Positions 1-9,810 of a stretch of DNA of 32,119 bases are shown in pieces. A program made the position numbers and the translations under genes. Source of the DNA: Hellea sp. (GTDB taxonomy: Bacteria; Pseudomonadota; Alphaproteobacteria; Caulobacterales; Maricaulaceae). The stretch covers positions 1 through 32,119 of the forward strand of contig JABGVR010000061.1 in the NCBI GenBank assembly GCA_018645985.1, in the 5' to 3' direction. Every line of letters begins with the position of its first letter. Position 1 is the first letter of the stretch. The notes beneath the pieces are model-generated. The model was not told the DNA's origin, did no database searches, and saw only the letters and a list, made by a program, of their open reading frames with translations.

Positions 1-136
1 AATAAGGGCGGGATTTTTCTGCTGCCTCCTGAGCCTTTCGCAGCTTTGCAGCTGCAACCATTTGCATGGCCTTAGTGATCTTTTGTGTGTTTTTTACACT
101 TTTGATCCGGTTCTGGAGGTCTTTTAAAGACGCCAT
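1..136 (-). CDS. atpG: F1 ATP synthase gamma subunit, 5' part only (runs off window start)
   Basis: Reverse-strand translation from ATG at 136: [42 protein letters not shown]..., a typical AtpG N-terminus, directly downstream of atpA. Confidence 0.93.
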   Translation of the reverse strand, partial: MASLKDLQNRIKSVKNTQKITKAMQMVAAAKLRKAQEAAEKSRPY

Positions 137-149
137 TGTACTTACCTAA

Positions 150-1682
150 CTAAGCTTCAAACTGTTTTGCAAATGCATCTAGGGCGGACTTAAGTCGATC
201 TTCGATAGCATCAGTTAGTTTCTTTTGGGATGCAATGTCAGAAAGCAAAGATTTTTGCTCACTCTTTAAAAACGCCAAAAGGTTTGATTCGTACCGCTGA
301 ACGGACTTAACGGGTATAGTATCGAGATAACCGCGGGTTCCGGCATAAATAACTGCAACTTGCTCCTCTACTTGTAGCGGAGAGAACTGAGGCTGTTTTA
401 ACAACTCTGTCAATCGCTCACCACGGGCTAACAAAGCTTGAGTTGAAGCATCCAAATCTGATCCAAATTGAGCGAAAGCTGCCATTTCTCTATATTGGGC
501 CAATTCGCCTTTTATAGGTCCAGCTACTTGTTTCATCGCTTTTATCTGCGCTGAGGAACCGACACGCGATACGGATAGTCCAACATTCAGAGCTGGTCTT
601 ATGCCTTGGAAGAATAAATCTGTTTCCAAGAAGATTTGACCATCAGTAATAGATATAACGTTAGTAGGAATAAAAGCAGATACGTCATTACCTTGAGTTT
701 CAATTATTGGTAGAGCAGTCAGTGAACCGCTTCCGTTGTCTGCATTTAGCTTAGCAGCTCTTTCCAATAGACGTGAATGTAAATAAAACACGTCTCCTGG
801 ATAAGCTTCTCTACCTGGCGGACGTCTTAGCAGGAGTGACATTTGCCTGTAGGCAACAGCTTGCTTAGATAAATCATCATAAATTATCAATCCGTGCATA
901 CCGTTGTCTCTAAAGTATTCACCCATGGCGCATCCCGCAAAGGGAGCTAAGAACTGGAGTGGGGCTGGCTCAGATGCTGTAGCGGCTACAATTATAGAGT
1001 AATCCATTGCGCCGTTTTCTTCTAATGTTTTTACAAGCTGAGCCACTGTTGAACGCTTTTGACCAATCACTACATATATACAATATAATTTGTCGTTTTC
1101 ACGGTCTTCATCAAACGCAGCCTTTTGGTTAAGTATGGCATCGACAGCAACAGCTGTTTTTCCTGTCTGTCTATCACCAATTATTAACTCACGCTGCCCG
1201 CGGCCGACTGGAATCAAGGCGTCAATAGCTTTAATTCCAGTTTGTACTGGCTCATGCACGCCTTGCCGTGGCATAATCCCAGGGGCTTTTACATCAACCC
1301 GTCTGCGTTCTGTAGATTTAATGGGTCCTTTACCATCAATAGGCTCTCCTAATGGGTTCACCACCCCACCAAGTAAACCTTTTCCGACTGGAACATCCAC
1401 AATTTCGCCAAGTCGTTTTACTGTATCGCCTTCTTTTATTCCCCTATCATCACCAAATATAACAGCACCAACGTTGTCATTTTCGAGATTTAGAGCCATC
1501 CCTTTGATTCCACCTGGAAACTCAACCATTTCACCGGCGCCAACACTATCAAGTCCGTATATACGGGCAATACCGTCCCCAACAGAAAGTACCTGACCAA
1601 CATCAGAAACCTTGGCTTCTGTACCAAAGTCCTTAATTTGTTTTTTTAAAATATTGGAAATTTCCGCAGCACGAATATCCAT
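150..1682 (-). CDS. atpA: F1 ATP synthase alpha subunit
   Basis: 510 aa; P-loop [23 protein letters not shown], and alpha signature [17 protein letters not shown]-like segment ([26 protein letters not shown]). Confidence 0.98.
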   Translation of the reverse strand: MDIRAAEISNILKKQIKDFGTEAKVSDVGQVLSVGDGIARIYGLDSVGAGEMVEFPGGIKGMALNLENDNVGAVIFGDDRGIKEGDTVKRLGEIVDVPVGKGLLGGVVNPLGEPIDGKGPIKSTERRRVDVKAPGIMPRQGVHEPVQTGIKAIDALIPVGRGQRELIIGDRQTGKTAVAVDAILNQKAAFDEDRENDKLYCIYVVIGQKRSTVAQLVKTLEENGAMDYSIIVAATASEPAPLQFLAPFAGCAMGEYFRDNGMHGLIIYDDLSKQAVAYRQMSLLLRRPPGREAYPGDVFYLHSRLLERAAKLNADNGSGSLTALPIIETQGNDVSAFIPTNVISITDGQIFLETDLFFQGIRPALNVGLSVSRVGSSAQIKAMKQVAGPIKGELAQYREMAAFAQFGSDLDASTQALLARGERLTELLKQPQFSPLQVEEQVAVIYAGTRGYLDTIPVKSVQRYESNLLAFLKSEQKSLLSDIASQKKLTDAIEDRLKSALDAFAKQFEA

Positions 1683-1685
1683 GAA

Positions 1686-2243
1686 CTATACCTCTTTTAG
1701 GGCTATTTTAAGATCCTCAAGTTTAGTCTTGAGAGAACTATCGTAAAGTCGAGACCCAACCCGCACGATGAAACCACCTAGCAAGTCAGGGTCGACACTT
1801 GTTTCAACATCGACCTCACGGCCGAGTGTTTTCTTTAAATTCGATTTAATTTCTTTTAGCTGAGCCGTAGTCAAAGACTTTGCGCTTGTGAGTTTGGCCA
1901 ACTGCGTGCCTTTTTTATTTGCCACTAGTACTTGAAAAAAAGAAAGGATATTCAGCAAATCATATGAACGACGATTCTTGGTGACAGTGCCAATGAACTG
2001 TGTTGATAATTTACTCAAACTCGCTGCTTTGGCGATGGACGTGAGTACTGCCACTTTTTTCTCTACATCAATAACAGGGCTCGAAATAGCTTTCTGAAGA
2101 TCGTTGGATTCCAACAATATTTTTTTAAGCTTTGAAATATCATTCTCTATAATTTTCAATGACTTAGACTCACAGGCAAGATCAAGTAACGCTTGAGCGT
2201 AGCGCTTAGATGCTTCTCCTGTAATGACTTCAATTTGTGACAA
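1686..2243 (-). CDS. atpH: F1 ATP synthase delta subunit
   Basis: 185 aa; RYAQALLDLA near the N-terminus and C-terminal VDPDLLGGFIVRVGSRLYDSSLKTKLEDLK; 3 nt before atpA. Start codon appears to be TTG at 2243. Confidence 0.95.
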   Translation of the reverse strand: MSQIEVITGEASKRYAQALLDLACESKSLKIIENDISKLKKILLESNDLQKAISSPVIDVEKKVAVLTSIAKAASLSKLSTQFIGTVTKNRRSYDLLNILSFFQVLVANKKGTQLAKLTSAKSLTTAQLKEIKSNLKKTLGREVDVETSVDPDLLGGFIVRVGSRLYDSSLKTKLEDLKIALKEV

Positions 2244-2418
2244 TATGTAAAGCCTGCTATTGTTAAGCTGTTTAAAAAAAACAACCTGAAGAAAAAGTAG
2301 AGCATGAATATAATTAGTATCAAACTCTTTAAGTTGGTGCGCGCTTTAACATGACTATTTTTAAAAGCCAAGACTCAATAGACTGCGGCAATATGGCATG
2401 GTTTAATTATTATTGAAA

Positions 2419-4578
2419 TCACATGAAACTTTGAGGGTCAATATCAATTTGAAGCTTAATATTTGCATGTGTTTTAATCTTACCCCTCCACAGTTGCATG
2501 TATTTCGATAAATTAAAATCTAACCTTGATTGCACCAGTATTCGTCTTCGGTAACGGCCTCGAATTCGGCCCATCAGTGGTTCACTTGGACCCAAAATTG
2601 TTAAGTCATTGGCCTTTGGAGCAACAGAAATGAATTTATTAGCAAACACATCAGTTTTCTTCTCATCGGTACCAGAGATTATTACTGCTGCTAATTTACC
2701 AAAAGGCGGCAATAACAATGCTTCACGTAAATTTAATTCCGCATCTATAAAGCTGTCTCTGTCACCTATCTCTAAGGCTGCTAATGCTTCATGTTCTGGC
2801 TGATGTGTTTGAATTAATGCATGCCCTAGTTTTTTAGTTCTACCTGCCCTGCCAGATACCTGGACTAAAGTTTGAAAGGTTCTTTCACCCGCTCTCAAAT
2901 CCCCACCCGATAAGCTGAGGTCTCCGTCTATAACACCCACAAATGTTAAGTTAGGGAAGTTATGCCCTTTAACTACCATTTGCGTCCCAATCATTATATC
3001 AATTTCTCCTTTTTCCATTCGTAACATTCTTGAGGCCAACTCCTCTGCATTACGAGATGTATCCGAAGAAAGTATTTCAACATTAGCATTAGGGAACAAA
3101 ATAGAGACTTCTTCAGATATTCTCTCAACACCAGGACCGACAGATTTAAAAGATTCTTCAACACCACATTTTAGGCAACTTTTCGGCATGGGCATTGAAA
3201 AACCTGTAAGATGACAAACTGCACGATTTGTAGACCTATGCTCTACAAGCCAACTGTCTGTATCTGGACTTTTTAATTTTTCTCCGCAGCTTTGACATAA
3301 AATTAATGGCGCATACCCCCTTCTATTAAGGTAAAGCATTGCCTGCTCTTTATTCTCGAGTACTTTTTCAATCGCCACAATTAATGGTTCTGATATAAAT
3401 TTATTTTTTTTAGTCGGAAATTTTTTTAAATCCACCAATTCAACTTTTGGTAAAAAAGCAGAACCCGGCCTTTCTGGCAGAATGATGTGTGCATACTTAC
3501 CGCTTCTTGCATTTACTAGTGTTTCTAGAGCAGGTGTAGCAGATGCTAAAATAACCGAATGATTTGATATTTTAGATCGAACAACTGACATGTCTCTAGC
3601 GTTGTACTTAACCCCCTCCTCTTGCTTGTATGACGTATCATGTTCTTCATCCACGACAATCAACCGCAAACTTTCAAATGGTAAATATAAGGCTGACCTT
3701 GCACCGACAACTAACTTTGCACGGCCGTGTGCCACCTCACGCCAGACCCTACGTTTTGCTGCAACAGTCATTTGTGAATGCCATGTAGCTGGCAATACTC
3801 CAAAACGCTTTTTAAAACGTGATATAGCTGCCTGAGTAAGTGAAATTTCAGGAACTAATATCAACGCTTGTCCGTTTTCTTTGATTGCCTCAGCTATAGC
3901 TTCAAAATAAACTTCCGTTTTTCCACTTCCAGTTACACCGTCAAGCAAACTTACATTAAATTCTTTTTTTCTAACTTGTGAAACCAATTGCTCTGACGCT
4001 AATTGTTGGCCCTCAGTAAGGTCAAGTTTGCCATAATTAATTATTGGCTTATCGAAGGGCTTATCAATCTGACGTATTTCAGAAATTAATCCTCCAGATT
4101 TAATAAAGCCTCTAACAACTCCCGGGCTAATCCTTGCCCGTTTGGCTATTTCGTTTACTCGGGCCGGGAAAGGGCCTCCATTGTTTACCAAAGATAGTCT
4201 TGCAGTCGTTAACTTTGGCGGAAGGCTCTTATTTAATGAAAAATAATTTACAACAGGACTAGGGTCAAGAGACTTTAAATTGCCCAAGACCATTTTAAGG
4301 ATAAGACCCAGAGGGGCGCAATTGTATCTTGATGTCCAAAAAATAAATTGAATCATCTCTGCAGTTAATGGCTTAGCTTGCTTGACTGACACCAGCTCTC
4401 TTAATTTTCTATTCTGCTCAGCTTTACCTAAACTTACTACCACGCCTAATTTGATTTGCTTCCCGATTGGTGCATAAACAAAGTTTCCGATCGCAATCTC
4501 GAAATCACAGGGAACGCTGTAATCAAATGCATTGGGAACATTCACAGGAAAAAGAATTTGAGCATTTTGCATAGCCAT
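2419..4578 (-). CDS. priA: Primosomal protein N' (PriA helicase)
   Basis: 719 aa; Walker A LLDGVTGSGKTEVYFEAI, DEEHDTSYKQEEGVKYNARDMSVVR, GTQMVVKGHNFPNLTFVGVIDGD; priA next to atpH is common alphaproteobacterial synteny. Confidence 0.96.
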   Translation of the reverse strand: MAMQNAQILFPVNVPNAFDYSVPCDFEIAIGNFVYAPIGKQIKLGVVVSLGKAEQNRKLRELVSVKQAKPLTAEMIQFIFWTSRYNCAPLGLILKMVLGNLKSLDPSPVVNYFSLNKSLPPKLTTARLSLVNNGGPFPARVNEIAKRARISPGVVRGFIKSGGLISEIRQIDKPFDKPIINYGKLDLTEGQQLASEQLVSQVRKKEFNVSLLDGVTGSGKTEVYFEAIAEAIKENGQALILVPEISLTQAAISRFKKRFGVLPATWHSQMTVAAKRRVWREVAHGRAKLVVGARSALYLPFESLRLIVVDEEHDTSYKQEEGVKYNARDMSVVRSKISNHSVILASATPALETLVNARSGKYAHIILPERPGSAFLPKVELVDLKKFPTKKNKFISEPLIVAIEKVLENKEQAMLYLNRRGYAPLILCQSCGEKLKSPDTDSWLVEHRSTNRAVCHLTGFSMPMPKSCLKCGVEESFKSVGPGVERISEEVSILFPNANVEILSSDTSRNAEELASRMLRMEKGEIDIMIGTQMVVKGHNFPNLTFVGVIDGDLSLSGGDLRAGERTFQTLVQVSGRAGRTKKLGHALIQTHQPEHEALAALEIGDRDSFIDAELNLREALLLPPFGKLAAVIISGTDEKKTDVFANKFISVAPKANDLTILGPSEPLMGRIRGRYRRRILVQSRLDFNLSKYMQLWRGKIKTHANIKLQIDIDPQSFM

Positions 4579-4629
4579 AAATTATGTTAGCAGAAATAAA
4601 AATAGAATCGCCCCCAAATGGAGAATACA

Positions 4630-5283
4630 ATGAAATTTTTTGTTGATAGTGCAGATCTTGATGCCATCGCTGAGTTAAACGATATAGGGTTGGTAGACGG
4701 AGTAACTACTAATCCTTCAATTATCGCCAAGTCTGGTAGAGACTTCAAACAAGTTATATCAGAGATATGCAAAATTACAGATGGACATGTAAGCGCCGAA
4801 GTTGTGGCCTTAGAGGCCGAAAAAATGGTTGAAGAAGGGCGTCATCTACGAAAAATTGCACCTAATGTTTGTGTTAAATTACCACTTACAATGGATGGCT
4901 TAAAAGCGTGTAGCATTTTATCTAAAGAAGGCACGCCTACCAATGTAACATTGTGCTTTTCACCAAACCAAGCACTACTAGCTGCTAAATGCGGCGCTAC
5001 ATATATATCCCCATTTATAGGTCGATTAGATGATATTTCCCTCGATGGCATGGAACTAATCGAAGACATACGAACTATCTACGACAATTATGGCTATGAA
5101 ACTGAAATATTAGCAGCGTCAATAAGAAGTTCAAACCATGTTAAAGAATGTGCAATTGTAGGCGCAGATGTAATAACAGCACCCCCCAATGTCATCAAGG
5201 CTTTAGCAAGCCACGCCCTTACTGATAAAGGGCTCGCGGCATTCATGGTTGACTGGGAAAAAACAGGCCAGTCAATACTTTAA
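4630..5283 (+). CDS. Transaldolase, small (Fsa/TalC) type
   Basis: [36 protein letters not shown]...; ATG at 4630 preceded by GGAG is more likely than the ORF-track start at 4618. Confidence 0.93.
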   Translation: MKFFVDSADLDAIAELNDIGLVDGVTTNPSIIAKSGRDFKQVISEICKITDGHVSAEVVALEAEKMVEEGRHLRKIAPNVCVKLPLTMDGLKACSILSKEGTPTNVTLCFSPNQALLAAKCGATYISPFIGRLDDISLDGMELIEDIRTIYDNYGYETEILAASIRSSNHVKECAIVGADVITAPPNVIKALASHALTDKGLAAFMVDWEKTGQSIL

Positions 5284-5319
5284 GATTGAAAAATTAAATC
5301 TCAATAGTTAACTAATCTT

Positions 5320-5943
5320 ATGTCTTTCGAACTATGGTTAGCTTTAGTTGCCTTATTTGGTGTTGGCGGTTTAACACCTGGACCTGCTGTCATGTTGGTT
5401 ATGTCATCTTCATTTAGATATGGTTTCAAGTCTGCAATGCTTCCTGCCTTGGGTATAGCCTCTGCAAATTTAGTTTGGCTTTTAATGGCTGCTTCAGGTG
5501 CTGCCATTTTGGCAACGAAATTCCCTAATGCATTCTTAGTTTTAAAAGGTATGGGTTTATTAGTGATATTTTACCTCGCATTATCAACTATTTTTGGTCC
5601 GCTCCCTGATACAGTTAGCAAGGTAATGGATCCACCGCGTAAGAAAAACTTGTACTCCAAAGGCCTAGCTCTACAATTATCTAGCCCGATGCCTCTGGTT
5701 TATTTTGGGCTTCTTTTACCAAACTATTTTGATATGTCATATTCTTTAAAAACTCAGGTTTTGGTGATGTTTCTAACTGTAACTATTACCGAGCTTCTAG
5801 GTCTAGGCTTGTATGCTTATTGTGCTCACAAAATAAGACAATGGCTTAAACAAACCTGGGCAGCACGAAGCTTTAATATTTTAATTGGGCTAACAATGAT
5901 CGCGTCTGGAGTATGGGCATTAATGGCTACAACTGAATTTTAA
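5320..5943 (+). CDS. LysE/RhtB-family amino-acid exporter
   Basis: 207 aa; N-terminal LTPGPAVMLVMSSSFRYGFKSAMLPALGIASANLVW is typical of the LysE/RhtB family. Confidence 0.85.
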   Translation: MSFELWLALVALFGVGGLTPGPAVMLVMSSSFRYGFKSAMLPALGIASANLVWLLMAASGAAILATKFPNAFLVLKGMGLLVIFYLALSTIFGPLPDTVSKVMDPPRKKNLYSKGLALQLSSPMPLVYFGLLLPNYFDMSYSLKTQVLVMFLTVTITELLGLGLYAYCAHKIRQWLKQTWAARSFNILIGLTMIASGVWALMATTEF

Positions 5944-6012
5944 ATCTTGTATTTGGTTTAAACAAAGTTAAATCAACAAGAAAACATTCACTTAATTACG
6001 AAATGAATACAA

Positions 6013-6540
6013 ATGAATATAAATAATATCACCCCTGGCATAAATCCCCCGAAGGACATAAATGTGATTATTGAAGTACCACTTGGGGGTGAACCGATAA
6101 AGTATGAGTTGGATAAGGTATCAGGCGCAATGTTTGTTGACCGGTTTCTTTATACTGCGATGAGGTATCCATGTAATTATGGCTTCATACCCCACACATT
6201 ATCAGATGATGGAGATCCTACTGACGTCTTGGTGGTTGGTAATAGGGCTTTGATGCCAGGGTCAGTGATCAGAGCGAGACCCATTGGGGTACTGATGATG
6301 GAGGATGAAGCTGGTATTGATGAAAAAATAATAGCTGTTCCTCACCAAAAATTAACGAAATATTATGACTTAATTCAAAATTATACAGATTTACCTCAAG
6401 TAATGCAGGACAGAATACCACATTTTTTTAAGCATTACAAAGATTTAGAACCAGACAAATGGGTGAAAATTCTAGGCTGGGATACAATAGAAAAAGCTCA
6501 TGAATTGATTGAGACTGGGCTGAAGGCTTGTGAAGAATAA
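6013..6540 (+). CDS. ppa: Soluble family I inorganic pyrophosphatase
   Basis: 175 aa; [39 protein letters not shown]. Confidence 0.97.
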   Translation: MNINNITPGINPPKDINVIIEVPLGGEPIKYELDKVSGAMFVDRFLYTAMRYPCNYGFIPHTLSDDGDPTDVLVVGNRALMPGSVIRARPIGVLMMEDEAGIDEKIIAVPHQKLTKYYDLIQNYTDLPQVMQDRIPHFFKHYKDLEPDKWVKILGWDTIEKAHELIETGLKACEE

Positions 6541-6636
6541 ACATTAACTCATAACATTTTTTGAATCATATAAGTCAATGTCCTTAATAAGACTCTTGAT
6601 TATAACTTTTAATTGCTTAAAGAGAACTTATTAACC

Positions 6637-6727
6637 GCGAGGGGAAGCGTTTATCAATTTAGGGTATGCGGCCAACTTTACTTTAGCGAGGGGAAGCGAT
6701 TGCCTAATTTAGGCAAGCGGCCAACTT
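6637..6727 (+). repeat. Two tandem 42-nt modules in the hppA 5' leader (candidate structured cis-regulatory RNA)
   Basis: Copy 1 6637-6678 GCGAGGGGAAGCGTTTATCAATTTAGGGTATGCGGCCAACTT; copy 2 6686-6727 GCGAGGGGAAGCGATTGCCTAATTTAGGCAAGCGGCCAACTT. Identical 5' 13 nt and 3' GCGGCCAACTT; variable centres are hairpin-compatible. Confidence 0.8.
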
Positions 6728-6739
6728 CATATCACATAA

Positions 6740-6754
6740 ACCGTTAAACACGGT
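6740..6754 (+). promoter_or_regulatory. Small hairpin between the tandem modules and the hppA ribosome-binding site
   Basis: ACCGT-TAAAC-ACGGT perfect 5-bp stem; followed by CTCTAAGGAGAG containing the likely SD (AAGGAG). Confidence 0.5.
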
Positions 6755-6778
6755 CTTAACTCTAAGGAGAGAGTAAAA

Positions 6779-8875
6779 ATGACTCTTAATCTTATCATAG
6801 CGGCGGGTTTGCTTGCTGTAATTTATGGTATCATAACACGAGCAAGCTTAATGAAGGCTTCAACGGGTAATGAACGAATGAATGAAATTGCTGGAGCGAT
6901 TCAAGAAGGAGCAAAAGCATATTTAAATAAACAGTACAAAACTATTGCCATAGTTGGCGTTGTTGTAACAATCTTACTTTATGTATTATTTCAAAACGCA
7001 ATAGCTCCTGTTGGTTTTGTTTTAGGTGCTGTTTTATCTGGTATAGCTGGCTATGTTGGAATGCTTGTTTCTGTGCAGGCGAATGTTCGAACCACTGAGG
7101 CCTCACGAGAAAGTTTAGGCTCTGGACTTAATGTCGCCTTTAAAGCTGGCGCAATAACAGGAATGCTTGTTGCAGGATTAGCTCTGCTGGGATTAGCTGT
7201 ATACTACATGGTCTTAACTGGTCCAATGGGGGCAGATGCACGAGGCGTAATTGATGGCTTGGTTTCTCTTTCACTTGGCGCCTCACTAATTTCAGTATTT
7301 GCAAGGCTCGGCGGCGGTATATTCACTAAAGGCGCCGATGTTGGTGGAGATCTAGTAGGAAAGGTTGAAGCAGGAATTCCTGAAGACGACCCACGAAACC
7401 CAGCTACTATAGCGGATAATGTTGGTGATAATGTTGGCGATTGCGCCGGTATGGCCGCTGACTTATTTGAAACATATGTTGTGACAATTGCCGCTACTAT
7501 GGTTTTAGGTTCAATTTTGTTTTCAAATGTAGGTTCATTGGCTTTATACCCAATGGCTATTGCAGCATCTTGCATAATTACCTCTATAATAGGTACATAT
7601 TTTGTTAAGTTAGGAAAAAACTCCACCAATGTTATGGGGGCTTTGTACAAAGGCCTTATAGCTACTGGTGTCCTATCTGCAGCTGCGATATATATCGTCA
7701 CGCGACATACAATCGGTCTTGGAGAAATTGAAGGTACTGGTTTCTCAGGAATGGATCTGTTCTTTTGCTCAGTCATTGGATTGTTAATTACCGGAGCTAT
7801 AGTTGTAATTACAGAGTACTATACTGGTGTTAACTACCGTCCAGTTAAGTCTGTTGCAGCAGCATCTGAATCTGGGCATGGCACAAATGTTATCCAAGGT
7901 CTTGCAGTATCAATGGAAGCTACTGCGGTACCAGTTTTAATAATTGTTTTTGGTATAATTGGAACATATGCATTAGCTGATCTTTACGGCATCGCAATAG
8001 CTGTTACTGCTATGCTAGGCGTTGCAGGAATGATAGTTGCTCTCGATGCTTTTGGGCCTGTAACTGATAATGCAGGCGGTATTGCTGAAATGGCAGAGCT
8101 TCCCTCAGAGGTCAGGAATACTACTGATACTTTAGATGCGGTAGGTAATACAACAAAAGCTGTAACTAAGGGCTATGCAATCGCATCAGCTGGTTTGGGT
8201 GCTTTAGTATTATTCGCTGCGTACTACAAAGATGTCGAGTATTTTGCATCCAAGGCAGTAGAAGGTTCCTTTTTCTATGGATTAGATACATTACAATTCA
8301 GCTTAACTAATCCTTATGTTATAGTAGGCTTATTTATTGGTGGACTACTTCCATATTTATTTGGTGCGTGGGCCATGCAGTCAGTAGGAAGAGCTGCTAG
8401 TGCAATTGTTGAAGAAGTTAGGCGTCAATTTAAGGCTGACCCAGGCATCATGAAAGGTACTTCGAGACCAGATTATGCAAAAGCTGTCGACTTACTCACA
8501 GGTGCTGCGATCAAAGAAATGATTAAACCTTCATTATTGCCAATACTTGCCCCAATCGTTTTGTTCTTTGCTGTGAAAATGACAGCAGGTAATGCAGCTG
8601 CTGTTGAAGCTTTAGGTGCAATGCTTTTAGGTGTTATTGTAACAGGACTGTTTGTTGCTCTCTCTATGACCGCTGGTGGCGGGGCTTGGGACAATGCCAA
8701 GAAATATATCGAAGATGGCAACCACGGCGGAAAAGGTTCCGATGCTCATAAAGCATCAGTAACAGGAGATACTGTAGGTGACCCCTATAAGGATACTGCG
8801 GGACCAGCTGTAAATCCGATGATAAAGATAACAAATATCATTGCTCTTCTTTTATTAGCTGTATTAGCTCATTAG
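6779..8875 (+). CDS. hppA: Membrane H+-translocating pyrophosphatase, K+-independent type predicted
   Basis: 698 aa; [64 protein letters not shown] carries Lys at the A/K position associated with K+-independent enzymes. Confidence 0.97.
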   Translation: MTLNLIIAAGLLAVIYGIITRASLMKASTGNERMNEIAGAIQEGAKAYLNKQYKTIAIVGVVVTILLYVLFQNAIAPVGFVLGAVLSGIAGYVGMLVSVQANVRTTEASRESLGSGLNVAFKAGAITGMLVAGLALLGLAVYYMVLTGPMGADARGVIDGLVSLSLGASLISVFARLGGGIFTKGADVGGDLVGKVEAGIPEDDPRNPATIADNVGDNVGDCAGMAADLFETYVVTIAATMVLGSILFSNVGSLALYPMAIAASCIITSIIGTYFVKLGKNSTNVMGALYKGLIATGVLSAAAIYIVTRHTIGLGEIEGTGFSGMDLFFCSVIGLLITGAIVVITEYYTGVNYRPVKSVAAASESGHGTNVIQGLAVSMEATAVPVLIIVFGIIGTYALADLYGIAIAVTAMLGVAGMIVALDAFGPVTDNAGGIAEMAELPSEVRNTTDTLDAVGNTTKAVTKGYAIASAGLGALVLFAAYYKDVEYFASKAVEGSFFYGLDTLQFSLTNPYVIVGLFIGGLLPYLFGAWAMQSVGRAASAIVEEVRRQFKADPGIMKGTSRPDYAKAVDLLTGAAIKEMIKPSLLPILAPIVLFFAVKMTAGNAAAVEALGAMLLGVIVTGLFVALSMTAGGGAWDNAKKYIEDGNHGGKGSDAHKASVTGDTVGDPYKDTAGPAVNPMIKITNIIALLLLAVLAH

Positions 8876-8904
8876 TTAGTTCGAATTAAAATAACTAAAT
8901 AATT

Positions 8905-8929
8905 AACCCCGCTTAGGCGGGGTTTTTTT
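8905..8929 (+). terminator. Rho-independent terminator after hppA
   Basis: AACCCCGC-TTAG-GCGGGGTT stem followed by T-run. Confidence 0.93.
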
Positions 8930-9042
8930 ATTTAAAAACTTGCCTTAAATTAGGTTTTTACTTCCAATAAAAAACTTAACTATATTTAATTATACTTTTG
9001 CCTTAAATATGATAATGTTATTGTAATTTTAGGAGTTTACAC

Positions 9043-9678
9043 ATGAAAATTCAAAAACTTATCGCTTTATTTGTATTTTCAATTCTGGCTTCATGTACTA
9101 CCGCCACACCTTATCAGCCAGCTACAAAAACAGGTTCATATGACGGTTTTAGTCAAACTAACATCGAAAAAGATAGGGTAAGAATAACGTTCGGAGGAAA
9201 TTCTCTTACTGACCGTGAAACAGTAGAAAACTATCTTCTCTTTAGAGCAGCGGAAATTGCATTAGAAAAGAATTTCGATCACTTCATTCTGGTAAAAAGA
9301 GATGTTGAAGAAAAAAAGCGTATAAGGACAACAACGAGTTCAAACTCTAGTATATATGACCCATATTTTGGTTACAGTTTTTTTAGCCCAAATTTTGGTT
9401 GGAGCCAGAGATACCCATACTCTAGTTTCGGAGGCTTTTCGTCTGCCAGGTTATATGGAAGAGCAAGGTTTGGACATAGAGGATTCGGATACGGATCCGC
9501 CTTTAGATACGATCCATTTTTTGATGATATCGAAATACGCGAAATAATAAAATATAAGGCAACTGCAGAGGTAGTGTTTGGTGAAGGTAATAAACCAAAG
9601 GATAAAGAAAATGCATTCAATGCATCTGAAGTACATGCAAACTTAAAGGGTGAAATAATACGGCCAGAAATTAAATAG
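9043..9678 (+). CDS. Lipoprotein, CC0125/CC1285-family-like
   Basis: Lipobox LASC; SYDGFSQTNIEKDRVRITFGGNSLTDRETVENYLLFRAAEIALEKNFDHF resembles this alphaproteobacterial lipoprotein family. Confidence 0.75.
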   Translation: MKIQKLIALFVFSILASCTTATPYQPATKTGSYDGFSQTNIEKDRVRITFGGNSLTDRETVENYLLFRAAEIALEKNFDHFILVKRDVEEKKRIRTTTSSNSSIYDPYFGYSFFSPNFGWSQRYPYSSFGGFSSARLYGRARFGHRGFGYGSAFRYDPFFDDIEIREIIKYKATAEVVFGEGNKPKDKENAFNASEVHANLKGEIIRPEIK

Positions 9679-9702
9679 CAGCTAAACTGACAGAAACTGA
9701 AC

Positions 9703-9731
9703 AAACCCGTTACCTAGACGGGTTTTTTTTT
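9703..9731 (+). terminator. Rho-independent terminator after the lipoprotein gene
   Basis: AAACCCGT-TACCTAG-ACGGGTTT followed by T-run. Confidence 0.9.
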
Positions 9732-9756
9732 ACCTAAAAAAAATTATATTTACTAT

Positions 9757-9771
9757 TGCGAATAATTCTTA
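9757..9771 (+). promoter_or_regulatory. Degenerate Fur/Irr-like box (distal)
   Basis: TGCGAATAATTCTTA: imperfect 7-1-7 palindrome similar to the proximal box TGAGAATTATTCTCA. Confidence 0.5.
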
Positions 9772-9795
9772 ATTGCATTAGGAAACTTTTGACAA

Positions 9796-9810
9796 TGAGA
9801 ATTATTCTCA
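9796..9810 (+). promoter_or_regulatory. Fur/Irr-like iron-box (proximal), next to a -35-like TTGACA (9789-9794)
   Basis: TGAGAAT-T-ATTCTCA perfect 7-1-7 palindrome just upstream of a siderophore receptor gene. Confidence 0.72.

Noticed and set aside
1090-1596. 168-aa plus-strand ORF opposite atpA
   Set aside because: Antisense shadow of a well conserved gene; low-complexity Ser/Pro/Ile composition, no recognisable domain.
2156-2371. 71-aa minus-strand ORF between priA and atpH
   Set aside because: Phe/Leu-rich translation of AT-rich leader overlapping atpH in another frame; probably the atp operon promoter/leader.
6003-6026. Tiny ORF MNTNEYK* overlapping the ppa start codon out of frame
   Set aside because: Short enough to be chance in AT-rich DNA; no clear ribosome-binding site or regulatory residues.
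7204-7776. 190-aa minus-strand ORF inside hppA
   Set aside because: Antisense to a conserved membrane protein; composition (Pro/Ser/Thr/Ile) is typical of reverse-frame artefacts.
9372-9704. 110-aa minus-strand ORF opposite the lipoprotein gene
   Set aside because: Lies over coding sequence and reaches into the terminator; no start signal or domain.
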